Source: Paenibacillus sp. CC-CFT747 (GTDB lineage Bacteria > Bacillota > Bacilli > Paenibacillales > NBRC-103111). Taken from it: a stretch of 64,000 bases of DNA. Within the stretch, counting starts at the first letter, position 1. Every line of letters starts with the position of its first letter. The position numbers and the translations under genes are program-made. Where the stretch lies: the NCBI GenBank assembly GCA_030323305.1, contig CP106741.1, positions 5,207,501-5,271,500 of the forward strand, in the 5' to 3' direction. The notes below the pieces were generated by a model. That model saw nothing but the letters and a program-made list of their open reading frames with translations, ran no database searches and was not told where the DNA came from. This document shows positions 37,764 to 47,785 of this stretch, piece by piece.

Positions 37764-38926
37764 CTAGGAGGCGCTCGTACGGTCCTGCAGATTGGCGACC
37801 CGTTCAGCGCTCCAGTGAAACCCTTCGATCCGCAGACGCTCCACCTTGTTCCAATCGATGTCCATTCCAAGCCCCGGCTTCGAGGCATCCGGCACGAGAA
37901 GATATCCGTTCTCGTAACGAACCGGCGCGGTGGTTACATCGTCTATATACAGCTCCGGTCCGGTCGGATCGGAGATCGCATTCAAGTTAGGCAGGCATGC
38001 GCCCAGCAGTGCTTGAGCCGCCGTCCCGAGCGACAGCTCCTGGGTCGTCCCGATCAGAACCCCTTGCCGGCCACTTCCGCGGCCGCCGCCGCTTTGCGTG
38101 CCGCTGCGAATCCGCCGATAAAGATCAGCGCAATGTTGAAGATATCCACTGAATCGTGGCGGAGCATATCGTGCAGCTGCTTGAAGCTCCAGACGTGCTC
38201 GCTTACCGGCAGATCGACCGCCAAGCGGAAGTGCCTCAAGCCTTCAAAATCGTTGCGCACCGCCGGACTTTCAATGAGCTGTACTCCGTAAGGAAGAAGA
38301 CGCTTCGTCACCCGAAGGGCGCTCTTCCAGTCCAGCAGGTGGCTGAAATCAAGCGATTTGATGGTCACCCGGCTGCCGAATTCCTGCCGGACCGCATCGA
38401 GAAACGCTTCATCCGCATCCGGGTTTACGCCCGCATACAGCCGGAAGACGTCAAAGCCTTGGGCGAACCGCTGCCGGACGACATCCACATTCGCCTTAAC
38501 CTCCTCCAGAGTCCGGGACCGGAAAATGGGGTAGCACACCTTCAGCTTATCCCGCAGACGTCCTCCCAGAAGCGTGCTTACGTTAACCCCGAGGGCTTTG
38601 CCCACAAGGTCGTGCAAAGCCAGATCAACACCGCAGCGGACAAAGGTACCCTTCTCGTAGTAATACATCGTTTCGGGGAACAGACCGGCCACCTCTCCGT
38701 TTATCCCCACCAGATCGAACGGATCGCGTCCGACAAGGTGCGCCCGGAGGGTCGCTTGCAAATCCCGCGCATCCAGCGAATATTTCGGCAAATGGGAGAA
38801 GTCGGACATTTCCCCGATCCCGACGATCCCTTCATCGGTCATGATCCGGATCAAGCCGTGCTGGCAGACGAAGCCCGTATAACGGGGGATGCTGACGATA
38901 TCCAGCAGAACATCGGTAATTCTCAC
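37764..38926 (-). CDS. Mandelate racemase/enolase-superfamily sugar-acid dehydratase (one frameshift)
   Basis: About 387 residues after repair, GTG start behind AAGGAGGTAAGACCAA. N-terminal capping domain (GIVGIGEMSDFSHLPKYS), a barrel lid (GVDLALHDLVGKALGVNVSTLL), and metal-ligand acids in TIKSLDFSH, QLIESPAVRND and LPVSEHVW. The frame breaks at C4 38060-38063; one base more restores AGKGVLIGTTQELSLGTAA. Superfamily members dehydrate sugar acids to 2-keto-3-deoxy acids. Beside fucosidases, an SDR, a DHDPS-like aldolase and an ALDH, L-fuconate or L-galactonate dehydratase activity is the best guess. Confidence 0.8.
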
Positions 38927-38940
38927 TTGGTCTTACCTCC

Positions 38941-40374
38941 TTATAGGGACAATGAGATGGTCTGGGTATGAGTAAAAAACTCCATGGCCGCACGCCCCTG
39001 CTCACGGGAATGGGAGCTGGACTTCTTCAAGCCGCCGAACGGCGCTTGGTACTCCACACCCGCCGTTTCCGCGTTGACCTTGATCATGCCGGCTTCTATA
39101 CGGGATACGAAGGTCAGGGCGTTGGAGAGACTTTGCGTGAAAATGGCGGCGCTCAAGCCGAAATCCGTGTCGTTCGCCATCCCGATGGCCTCGTCCAGGC
39201 TGTCCGCTTCCATGACGGCCAGCACTGGACCGAAGATTTCTTCCTCGCGAGCGACATGGAAGGAGTTACGCCGGCAAAAAGGGTCGGCTCGACATGGTAG
39301 CCTTCGGCATCAGGTGCTTTTCCCCGGTAAGCAGCCGGGCTCCTTCCTCCTGGCCTTGGTGGATATGGGACAAGACGGATTGCTGGGCCTGGCGGGAGGA
39401 AAGCGGGCCGTAATACGTTTCCGGCTCCATGCCGTCTCCCATCCGGATGGAACGCAGCCGTTCCGTTAGTTTCTCTGTAAAAACCTCCGCCACCGCACTC
39501 ATAACGATAACCTTACTCGTGGCGGTGCATTTCTGGCCGGTGCTTTTCATGGAGCCGGAAACGACCATATCGGCCGCCTGATCCAGATCGGCGTCCTCCA
39601 TGACGATGACCGCATTCTTGCCGCCCATTTCGAGCTGGTATTTCAATCCTCTATGGGAAGCCTTCTCCGCTATCTCCCGGCCCACCGCATTCGAGCCGGT
39701 AAAGGAAATGGCGGCCAGCTTGGGATGCTCCAAGAGAGCGTCGCCCATTAGGCGGCCGGAGCCGTGCACCAGGTTGACGACACCGGGCGGCAGTCCCGCC
39801 TCCTCCAGCGCTTCCACCAGCTGGCAGGCCGTAACCGAAGCGTTGCCCGCCGGCTTCAGTACTATGGTATTGCCATAGACAAGAGCGGGAGCCAGCTTCC
39901 AAACGGGGATCGCCACCGGAAAATTCCACGGGGTGATCAGGCCGACGGCCCCGAGAGGGATGCGACGGGTGTAAAGGAGGGATTTTCCATCAGCCGGAGG
40001 AATATGCTCTCCGTTCGCCCGTTCCCCTTCGCCTGCGTAGTAATGCAGGATGGCCGCTCCCCGGAGAACTTCCCCCGGGCTTCCGCGAAGGTTTTGCCCA
40101 TCTCCCGGGTCATGGTTTCGGCTACTGCATCGGCCCTGTCTTCCAGAATTCGGGCTGCCGCTGCAAGAAACTTTCCGCGCTTCATCCCCGGCAACTCGCG
40201 CCAGGCGGGGAAAGCGGCATCCGCGGCATCCACCGCGCGGCTTACTTCCTCGCGGGTCGATTGGGTCACCTGTCCGACACGTTCGGAGGGACGGGCAGGA
40301 TTATAAGCAGCTGCCCATTCGCCGGATTCCGATTCTCTCCATTCTCCACCAATGTAATTCAAAGCCCTTTTCAT
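38941..40374 (-). CDS. NAD(P)-dependent aldehyde dehydrogenase (three frameshifts)
   Basis: About 478 residues after repair. NAD-binding Rossmann and catalytic domains: PWNFPVAIPVWKLAPAL, ISFTGSNAVGREIAE, the general-base Glu in LEMGGKN, nucleophile Cys in STGQKCTATSK, and C-terminal FGLSAAIFTQS, PFGGLKKSSS. Breaks: C5 40072-40076, CC 39301-39302, CC 39243-39244, each a single missing base. It resembles lactaldehyde and 2,5-dioxovalerate dehydrogenases. In this operon oxidation of L-lactaldehyde from fucose breakdown to L-lactate is likely. The ATG overlaps the upstream stop as ATGA. Confidence 0.85.
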
Positions 40375-41288
40375 CGGCTTCCTCCTCCTTCTTCCTTAAG
40401 CAGGCCCCATCCGGTTAAAATGATGCGGACCTTCTCCTTCTCCTCGGGCAGCAGCTCTGCAATCGGTGGGCGAACCCGGGACGGGATGCGGCCGAGCTGA
40501 GCCATCGCTTCCTTCACGACACTGACGTTGTTGCCGTTCCGGTTTCCTTCCCGAAGCTCCTCGAAAGGGCGAACCTCGTCCCAGATCCGCATTGCTTCGG
40601 AAAATCTCCCGGCTTCGAGCGCTTCCAGCATGCTCCTGGACCGTCCGGCATCCACATTGACCAAGCCGGACGTAAAGCCGACGGCGCCGGCGGCATAGAA
40701 GAACGGTGCCCACATTTCGGCCGTTCCGCAGATCCATACCAGCTCGTCTCCGATCAAGTTCACGGCTTTGGCGAAGGAGGGCAAGTGGTTAACCGCATAT
40801 TTAACGCCGACGATATTCGGTTCCTCTGCAGCCTCCCGGATCGCTTCGGCCGTTGCATTCTCGCTGCGGATATACAAGATTAGCGGCAGGCGGGTGGACC
40901 GGGCGACGGTCCGGTAGTACGCGACCAGTCCCCGGTCGAGAAGGAACGGATGGACAGGCTGGTGGACCATGATGCCGTCCGCCCCTGCTTCCTCCGCGTG
41001 ACGTGCCAGCTCTCCGGCTGTTGCGGCGTCATATCCGACCCCCGCGATCACCTTCGCCCTCCCGGCTATATGATCAACGGAGAAGGATATGACCCTCTTC
41101 GCCTCCTCTATGGTCAGGGAATAAAACTCCCCCGTATTGCCGCACGGGTAGATCGCTCGGATGCCATTATCCAGCAAATGATCCAGAACTTCGGCATAAA
41201 ACGGGTAATCCACCCGGCCTTCTTCATTAAAGGGAGTAACGGGAATGGCGTTGATGCCCTTCAAGCTCCCGGCAAATGCTTCGAACAA
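40371..41288 (-). CDS. DHDPS/NAL-family aldolase or dehydratase
   Basis: 305 residues from TTG 41288, preceded by GAAGGAGGGGACGTCCCA; the longer frame to 41387 would overlap the SDR gene. TIM barrel with the substrate loop YPCGNTGEFYSLT, the relay Tyr in LILYIRSENAT and the Schiff-base Lys in NIVGVKYAVNH. Tyr and Lys are conserved, so pyruvate-dependent aldol chemistry or KDG-type dehydration is possible. In context: cleavage of 2-keto-3-deoxy-L-fuconate to pyruvate and L-lactaldehyde. A 5-dehydro-4-deoxyglucarate dehydratase is the alternative. Confidence 0.82.
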   Translation of the reverse strand: MFEAFAGSLKGINAIPVTPFNEEGRVDYPFYAEVLDHLLDNGIRAIYPCGNTGEFYSLTIEEAKRVISFSVDHIAGRAKVIAGVGYDAATAGELARHAEEAGADGIMVHQPVHPFLLDRGLVAYYRTVARSTRLPLILYIRSENATAEAIREAAEEPNIVGVKYAVNHLPSFAKAVNLIGDELVWICGTAEMWAPFFYAAGAVGFTSGLVNVDAGRSRSMLEALEAGRFSEAMRIWDEVRPFEELREGNRNGNNVSVVKEAMAQLGRIPSRVRPPIAELLPEEKEKVRIILTGWGLLKEEGGGSR

Positions 41289-41313
41289 TGGGACGTCCCC
41301 TCCTTCTGCTTCC

Positions 41314-42093
41314 TTATTCGGCTTTCTGAAGAGCCGAACGGCCTCCGTCGACCACGAGCGTTGTGCCTGAGATAAAAGCGGCGTCATCTGAAGCGAGGAA
41401 GACGGCGGCCGAAGCGACGTCCTCCGGCTGACCGAATCTCCCGAGCGGATAAGTCGCCAGCATGGCTTTCGTCTTCTCTTCCCGGTTCGGAAACTGCCTC
41501 ATGTGTTCTTCGGCCAGCGGGGTTTCGATAAAACCCGGGCAGATGCTGTTGGCCCGGATGTTATATTGTCCGAAATCCACGCAGATGCCCGCTGCCATCG
41601 CAATCATGCCTGCCTTGGAAGAATGATAAGGAAAGTGGTTCGCCTGCGTCCGGAAGGCATGGGTGGAGGCAATGTTCACCACGCTGCCGCCTCCGCTGTC
41701 GATCATCAAGGGAATGGCGTACTTGCTGCAGTACCAGGAGCCCTTCAGGTTAATGTCCATGATCCGCTCCCAATCCTTCTCCTCAGCCTCCACCACGGAT
41801 TTCCCTCCGGATACCCCGGCATTGTTGACCAGAATATGCAGGGAGCCAAATCGATCGTACGCCTCTTTCATCAAAGCGGCGGTTTCCGTCTGACGACGGA
41901 GATCGGCCTTAACGAATCGGGCAAGGCCGCCGGAGCGCGTAATCTCTTCGACCACTTCCTGCCCCAGATCCGAAACGTCATTGACGACGACATTAGCCCC
42001 TTCCATTGCGAAGCGAAGGGCGATCGCCCGGCCGATCCCGGATGCCGCACCCGTCACCACAGCGGTTTTCTGTTCCAATTTACCGGTTAGCAT
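41314..42093 (-). CDS. Short-chain dehydrogenase/reductase
   Basis: 259 residues, classical SDR: cofactor motif VVTGAASGIGRAIAL, NNAG in ILVNNAGVSG, catalytic Ser in VVNIASTHAF and Tyr/Lys in YHSSKAG. AAGGAGAGAAGCAG precedes the ATG, which overlaps the GH2 stop region by 14 bases. In the proposed pathway it would oxidise L-fucose or L-galactose at C1 to the lactone, as the SDR does in described non-phosphorylative fucose pathways. Substrate inferred from neighbours only. Confidence 0.85.
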   Translation of the reverse strand: MLTGKLEQKTAVVTGAASGIGRAIALRFAMEGANVVVNDVSDLGQEVVEEITRSGGLARFVKADLRRQTETAALMKEAYDRFGSLHILVNNAGVSGGKSVVEAEEKDWERIMDINLKGSWYCSKYAIPLMIDSGGGSVVNIASTHAFRTQANHFPYHSSKAGMIAMAAGICVDFGQYNIRANSICPGFIETPLAEEHMRQFPNREEKTKAMLATYPLGRFGQPEDVASAAVFLASDDAAFISGTTLVVDGGRSALQKAE

Positions 42094-45000
42094 CTGCTTC
42101 TCTCCTTGCTCCGGATAGGATACCTGCCAGCAGACTATCCAGTGGAGGGTTTACCCCTAATCGTCCCTGCAGCAGAAGGCCGATAAACACTGCTCTGCCC
42201 TGGCCGAGCTTAAGGGAACCAACAACCGCCAGCTTGGGCTTTCCTTCCACCGACGGCTGGCTGCCATGCGGCGGCTTCCCGTAAGTGTAGAGCAGAGGAG
42301 CCAAACCTTCCGTTCTCCAGGCACAGCCCGCGAGCGGTTCGATCCGATCGGTAGTCCGGTTGTAGAAATACCGGAAGTCTGAGGAATCCAATCCTTCTCT
42401 GCTTGGATCTTGGGCTTGGAAGGAAACCGTGAACACCCCGCCCGCCTTCTCCCGGTGGATCTCCGTTTCCCCGACCGACCAGGAGGCGCTTCCGTCCTCG
42501 TCTGCAAGAAACACCGCCTGGGCACCGGCCTTTATTCTTTGGGAAACCTCGGACTCATGAACCCGAAAGGCTTCCGAGGAGGAAACGAGGAGCGTATCGA
42601 ATTCATCTCCCGCGGAATAGGGCCGGCTCTTCAAGCCCATATCCCGGCACACCTGCTGGGCTTGAGCCCCCAGGTGAGCGATCCGAACTCCTTCCCCTGC
42701 CGGGGCCGCCTTCTCGAACACTTCGATTTCGAAGCGTTCCCCGTTGAGGAGCTGTCCGGAGGCATTTAGGAGACTCGCTTCCGCATAAACCCTCTTCCGG
42801 CCGGAAGACTGCGGCATCTGCAGCGATACCGATCCGGCATAGCGGGAGGCCGCTGCCTCCATGTTTACTTCCAGCTCATAGGTGGCATAATCGGTCGTTT
42901 CGTCGCGCAGCGTAACCAATAGCCGGGCGCCGTTTACCTCCTCCGCCGAATCGTTAAGCAGCCAGGTCTCCAGCTCGATGCTTTCTCCGGCATAAGCGCG
43001 CCAGCGGTCCCCGCGCAGGTTCACGCGAATGGGCTCCAGGCTCTCCCGGTAAGCGAAATAGGCCGGTTTCGGGATACGATCGACCCCAACGAGCGCTTTC
43101 ATCCAGCCGGACGGCCATGCGTCGATAAGCAGATGAATGGCCGACTGCACGATCCGGTCGGACCGCCGGCGGATGGTATCCGTCATGAGCCGGGTCACGT
43201 GTGCCTGGTAGCTCTGGCTCTCCCGGATCCAATCCTCTATACGGTTCGGCTCCGGATACCAGTCCCCGTGCAGCGCATAGGACTGCGCGTCCACAATAGC
43301 GTTCGGCATCCAGGGATCGGTGAGCTTCTCCGGCAGCCATTCCTTCGGATAGCGGGACTGCATGAGCTTTAGGCGGTCAAGCCCTTCCGAGCCGTATTCC
43401 CCGCACCCTGTTTTCCAGCCGGTCTTTAGGGGCGGAAGTCCACCCTTGTACAGCTCGCCGAACGGGATCATATGGTTGGTGTACCACATGGTGTAGCAGT
43501 GAAAATCGGATAAGCCCTCGGAGGTCGGAGGATCGTAGTCCCCGTCGGCATTCTTAACGATCCGGTCGGGATTCTCGATGTAAATGGCCTGACGGGCGGC
43601 AGTGAAGAACGCCTCCATCTCGTCCCGGTACAGATGACGGTGCCCTTTGCCCCGTTTTGCCGGACGGGAGGGCTCGTTAATTAAGGACACCAGGATGACG
43701 CACGGGTGGCTGCGCACCAGCCGCTCCATCTCGGCCGACTGGCGCACCGCCTCGCAAAATTGGCTTCGGCGGATATACCCGAACGCGGGAAGGTCACACT
43801 GGTTCAGCATCCCCAGCCGGTCCATATAATCGTAAATTTCTTCCTGAACCGGCCGCTGTGTCAGCCTGTAGAAATTCAGATTAGCCAGCTTGGCAATCAG
43901 AATATCATCAACCAGCTGGTCATACTCGTCCTGCATGACACACTGCTGGAGGTGGCCCATTTCATTGGCCCCCGCAAAAGAATCGGACGGTTGTTCAGAT
44001 ACAAGGTCCCCTTGGGTTCCTCCGTTTCGTCCATCCGAAACGATCTCATTCCAAATGTCCGGTCTGATTCATCCAGAAGCCGTTCTCCGGAATGAAGGCT
44101 CACCCGCAAGGTGTAGAGATTAGGGTTCTCCTGGCCCCAGCGGCGGAACCCGGGGAACGCGATCTTATACCGGTAATTGTTCTGCCCCGGCCCGGCATAC
44201 GCCACAGGAAAGGACATAACATCCAGTCCTTCCCCGGTGAAATTGTCCGCGAAGACTTGAAGCCGTAGCTCGGCATTCTCCAGAAGCCCACCCGTCGTGT
44301 TCGTCACATCCACCCAGGCTTCGAAGCATTCCTCGTCGGGAAGCGGCCTTACGAACACATCCTGAATATGCAGCTCGGAGCGCTCTTCCACATAGACGCG
44401 GTTGTAGATGCCGGCGCCGGGAGGGCAATGGTGCCAGCCATAAACCGGCTCATCCCAGCCCGGCCCGGTGGCCGCGTACATTTTATCCCCGTCCAGCCGG
44501 GTGCCGCCTACCCCCATCATCGGGTAATCGTTATGTACCTCCACGACCAGAACGTTCACGTCCCGGAGCAAGGAGCTGATATCGAATTCAAACGGTGCGA
44601 AGAAGCCTTCATGGGTGCCCACGCATTTGCCGTTCACATAGACAGCCGCCTTGTAGTCCACCCCTTTAAAGACGAGAAAGGTCCGATTTCCCGCAGAAGG
44701 CTGGGGACACGTGAATGTGGTCCGGTAATAGCCGGTCCATCTTCCTTTCTCCTTCGTAGGGCCGCGAAAGTCCGGAACCTCTACTTGTTCCCACTCCCCT
44801 TGCCCCGACAAAACCCTGGAGAAGTCCCCATCCTGCTCGTTTTCATAACGAAAATTAAACCTTTTCAGATCCTGACGGGGCCGTGCGAAGCCGGATTCCG
44901 GCGTGAACCGCCGCAAATAAGGACGATACTGCTTCCTCAACGTTTCCAGCTCTTCTTTAAAGGTTTCCAGCCGGTCCTCGTACTCCGCAACCGGCAAGCG

Positions 45001-45147
45001 GACAGCCGCTTCCTTGCCTGGAAGGAACATCCGCTTCTTCCAAGGACGGGGCCCGACTGACTCCAAGCCTTCCCCTGCCATCGGGTGCTCCCTTAAGGCA
45101 ATTTCGGCGAACGGGTCCGCCGGCCCTGGTTTCCCTGTCTCTGCCAC
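42080..45147 (-). CDS. GH2-family beta-glycosidase (one frameshift)
   Basis: About 1022 residues after repair, GTG start behind AAAGGAGG. Jelly-roll sugar-binding domain (GNRTFLVFKGVDYKAAVYVN), immunoglobulin-like domains, then the barrel with acid/base motif VILVSLINEPSRP and likely nucleophile in GCGEYGSEG; a C-terminal beta region follows. The frame breaks at C5 43969-43973; one base more restores LLRGANEMGHLQQ. Leaderless, so it acts in the cytoplasm. Beta-galactosidase, beta-glucuronidase and arabinosidase activities all occur in GH2; none can be chosen. The stop overlaps the SDR start. Confidence 0.85.
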
Positions 45148-45185
45148 GATCGAACAGCCTCCTTTTTCCGAACGGAAGGGGCGGA

Positions 45186-45208
45186 CATCCGCTTATGCAA
45201 AGCGGATG
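45186..45208 (-). other. Intercistronic hairpin between binding-protein and GH2 genes
   Basis: CATCCGCTT and AAGCGGATG form a perfect nine-base stem with a five-base loop. No U-tract follows on the minus strand. It is placed just after the binding-protein stop, where stems often stabilise the upstream mRNA so that the binding protein is made in excess. Confidence 0.5.
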
Positions 45209-45223
45209 CCAGCCCGTTCCCTT

Positions 45224-46807
45224 TTATTGCGGCTTCATGGCCTTCTCATAGAGGGCTTGAGCCTTATCTAAGCCGACTTTGTTAAGATTCGCGAGATGGT
45301 CCTTCCACACTTTGTCATCCTGGATATTGACGACGCCCATGATAGCCTTTGTGGCGAATTGGTAAACTTCGTTCCAAACTCCCGTCATGATCGTGTTAGC
45401 GGTGTTGGAATCCTCGTCGTTCATCGAAGCGCTCTGGGCGTACATCGTTTCCATCGCCTTGAAGATGGGGGCTGCCTCCTCATCGATCTTGAACACCGGA
45501 TCCGTCTTTTGGGCATCGTCGTTCTTGGTGAGATAGTAGTCGAAGCCGTACTGCTCCAACACTTTTTTGCGGTCCAGGTCGCCTTTGTACACCGGTAGGC
45601 CGTCCTTCATCTCGTACGTCAGGCCCTCCACACCCATCTGGTTAAACAGCGTCCCTTCCGGTGTCGACGCCCAGTCGAGATACTGCAGCAGCCGGTTCAG
45701 CTTGTCGGGCTGGTCCGCCAGCTTATTGCTGAAGATGGAGCCGAACAGCGCGAAGTCCGGGCCTTTGAACATGACGGGGTTTTTGCCGAAGGCTTCATCC
45801 TTCACGAACGCCTTTGCATAATCCCAATCCTGATCCTTGCTCTGCTTCTCCAGGGAGATCACGTGGCTGACATATTGGAAGTCGATGAGATCCTTGCCGT
45901 TCTTGCGGTTCTGGTTGAACTGGTCCTCCGTCGCCGTGGCAAAATCCTTCTGGATCAGGCCCGCCTTATACAGTTTGGCCAAGTACGTAAGCATTGCACG
46001 CTGTTTATCGGTCGCGGGAGCGAAGACGAGCTGCTTGTTGTAATCCGGATCATGCCAGAAGCCATACCAACCGTTCGAGCCGTTGAAGTCGGGCGGGATC
46101 CGGAAGGTGTTGTCAAAGCTGATCAGAAGATTGCGGACCCCCGTATTGCCCGAGCCGCCCCGCACCCCGAGTCCGATAAAGTCCGGATTGGAGTCCTTCA
46201 GCTTCTGCAGCACCGTCATCAGCTCATCCGTTGTTTTGGGGAAGGAGGTGATGCCCGCTTTCTCAAAGGCATCCTTCCGGTAAACAAAGGTCATGGGATC
46301 GTAGCTCGTCGTAATGAAGGGAAGCATGTACATCTTGCCGTTCACACTTGTAAAATCCTTCAGCATCTTCCACTGGTCGTCGGAGTATAGCTTGCGGTAG
46401 TTCGGCAGCTTGTCGAAATAATCCCCGATGGGAAGCAGATAACCGGCGGCCGCCCATTTACGGACCGCATTCCATTGGTTCATGTTCGGGATAAAATCCG
46501 GATAGTCCCCGGAGGCGAACATGACGTTGTATTTGTCCATGCCCGCCGATAATGGAATGGCCTGGTAGTCCCATTTCATATTGAACTTCTCTTCCGTCCG
46601 CTTGGTGTACTCGTTCGGAACGGCATTCGGCGCATACTTGGTCTGGCTTACGACGGACAGCGAAACGGTTTTGTTCGCGCTGTTCGAATCGCCCGAGCTA
46701 GGGCTGGGGTCCGCTGCATTTTGCTTGGAGGAGGAACAGGAAGTCAAGACAACGGCTGACGATAAGGCGGTGACGGCGGTCACCATCGCCCATTTTTTCT
46801 TCTTCAT
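45224..46807 (-). CDS. CUT1-type extracellular solute-binding lipoprotein
   Basis: 527 residues, intact. Lipoprotein signal with basic start KKKKWAMV, hydrophobic core and lipobox LTSC (Cys 24). The mature part is a large LplA/YtcQ-type family 1 binding protein (YAPNAVPNEYTKRTEEKFNM, NQMGVEGLTYEMKDGLPVY). It captures an oligosaccharide for the two permeases encoded upstream. No ATPase is encoded in the unit; a shared MsmX-type ATPase elsewhere is usual in this group. Confidence 0.9.
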   Translation of the reverse strand: MKKKKWAMVTAVTALSSAVVLTSCSSSKQNAADPSPSSGDSNSANKTVSLSVVSQTKYAPNAVPNEYTKRTEEKFNMKWDYQAIPLSAGMDKYNVMFASGDYPDFIPNMNQWNAVRKWAAAGYLLPIGDYFDKLPNYRKLYSDDQWKMLKDFTSVNGKMYMLPFITTSYDPMTFVYRKDAFEKAGITSFPKTTDELMTVLQKLKDSNPDFIGLGVRGGSGNTGVRNLLISFDNTFRIPPDFNGSNGWYGFWHDPDYNKQLVFAPATDKQRAMLTYLAKLYKAGLIQKDFATATEDQFNQNRKNGKDLIDFQYVSHVISLEKQSKDQDWDYAKAFVKDEAFGKNPVMFKGPDFALFGSIFSNKLADQPDKLNRLLQYLDWASTPEGTLFNQMGVEGLTYEMKDGLPVYKGDLDRKKVLEQYGFDYYLTKNDDAQKTDPVFKIDEEAAPIFKAMETMYAQSASMNDEDSNTANTIMTGVWNEVYQFATKAIMGVVNIQDDKVWKDHLANLNKVGLDKAQALYEKAMKPQ

Positions 46808-46857
46808 GCTTACATTCGCCTCTCTTTACATGAATTTTCCCTCGGATTCTGGATTCC

Positions 46858-47757
46858 TTAGCCTTTAAGCGAGCCGATCATGATCCCCTTCACAAAATAT
46901 TTCTGGATGAACGGGTACACGATCAGCATGGGGACAATGGAGATGACCAAGGTGGCATACTGAACGCTTTGCGGTGTTATGCTTTCTTGCAGATCGTTGG
47001 CGAGCGCCGCATTTCCTTGTGAAGCCAGCTGGTCGGCAAGCGTATTCTGCAGCACGATATCCCGTAAAATCAGCTGAAGGGGATACTTCGCATAGTCGTT
47101 CAGGAACATCAAAGCGGGAAAGAAAGAGTTCCAATACGAAACCGCATAGAATAGCGCAATGGTCGCCACGGCGGCCGTCGACAGCGGAAGCACGATCCGC
47201 ACGAGAGCGCCCAAGTCGCCGCACCCGTCGATTTTGGCCGCTTCCTCCAGTTCAATCGGAAAGGTGCGGAAGAAGGAAATCATGATGATGAGCCACCACG
47301 GGCTAATCAGATAGGGAATGATAAGCGATGAGAACGAACCGACCAGTCCCAAGGTTTTCACCACCAGGAAGAGCGGGATGATTCCTCCTCCAAAGAACAT
47401 GGGGATCACGACATAAGTCATGAACACACCCCGGAACACCAAATATCTCTTTGAAAGCGCGTAGGCTGTAATGGTTGTCATCAAGACATTGACCGCGGTT
47501 CCGATTAAGGTGATAAAGACGGAATTAAGAAACGATTTGGGAATATGCACATCCTCGAACAAAATGGTGTGATAAGCGCTTAAATTGAAGCCTTTTGGAA
47601 AAAGCGCCACCTGGCCGCTCGCAATGTTCTCCGGGCTGCTGAACGAGACTGCGACGACATTCAGCACGGGAAACAGCGTCGCGACGATGACCAGGATCAT
47701 GACGAGGTGAATAACGATATCTAGAATTCGCGAACCAACCGTTGTGTCTCTTACCAT
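46858..47757 (-). CDS. CUT1 ABC sugar permease (YtcP/MalG-like)
   Basis: 299 residues, six membrane helices, GGAAAGGAGAG upstream. The EAA loop reads ELEEAAKIDGCGDLGALVRIVLPLS. The C-terminus ends in KYFVKGIMIGSLKG, the standard ending of this subgroup. Second permease of the oligosaccharide importer, between the LplB-like permease and the binding protein. Confidence 0.9.
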   Translation of the reverse strand: MVRDTTVGSRILDIVIHLVMILVIVATLFPVLNVVAVSFSSPENIASGQVALFPKGFNLSAYHTILFEDVHIPKSFLNSVFITLIGTAVNVLMTTITAYALSKRYLVFRGVFMTYVVIPMFFGGGIIPLFLVVKTLGLVGSFSSLIIPYLISPWWLIIMISFFRTFPIELEEAAKIDGCGDLGALVRIVLPLSTAAVATIALFYAVSYWNSFFPALMFLNDYAKYPLQLILRDIVLQNTLADQLASQGNAALANDLQESITPQSVQYATLVISIVPMLIVYPFIQKYFVKGIMIGSLKG

Positions 47758-47785
47758 ATAGGACTCTCCTTTCCGCCAGCCGGCC

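Noticed and set aside
35465..37888. GH95 start at 37888
   Set aside because: It would overlap the dehydratase by 125 bases with non-homologous residues; GTG 37717 has a good ribosome binding site.
40371..41387. Aldolase start at 41387
   Set aside because: The extra 33 residues overlap the SDR gene and do not resemble the family; TTG 41288 follows GAAGGAGGGG.
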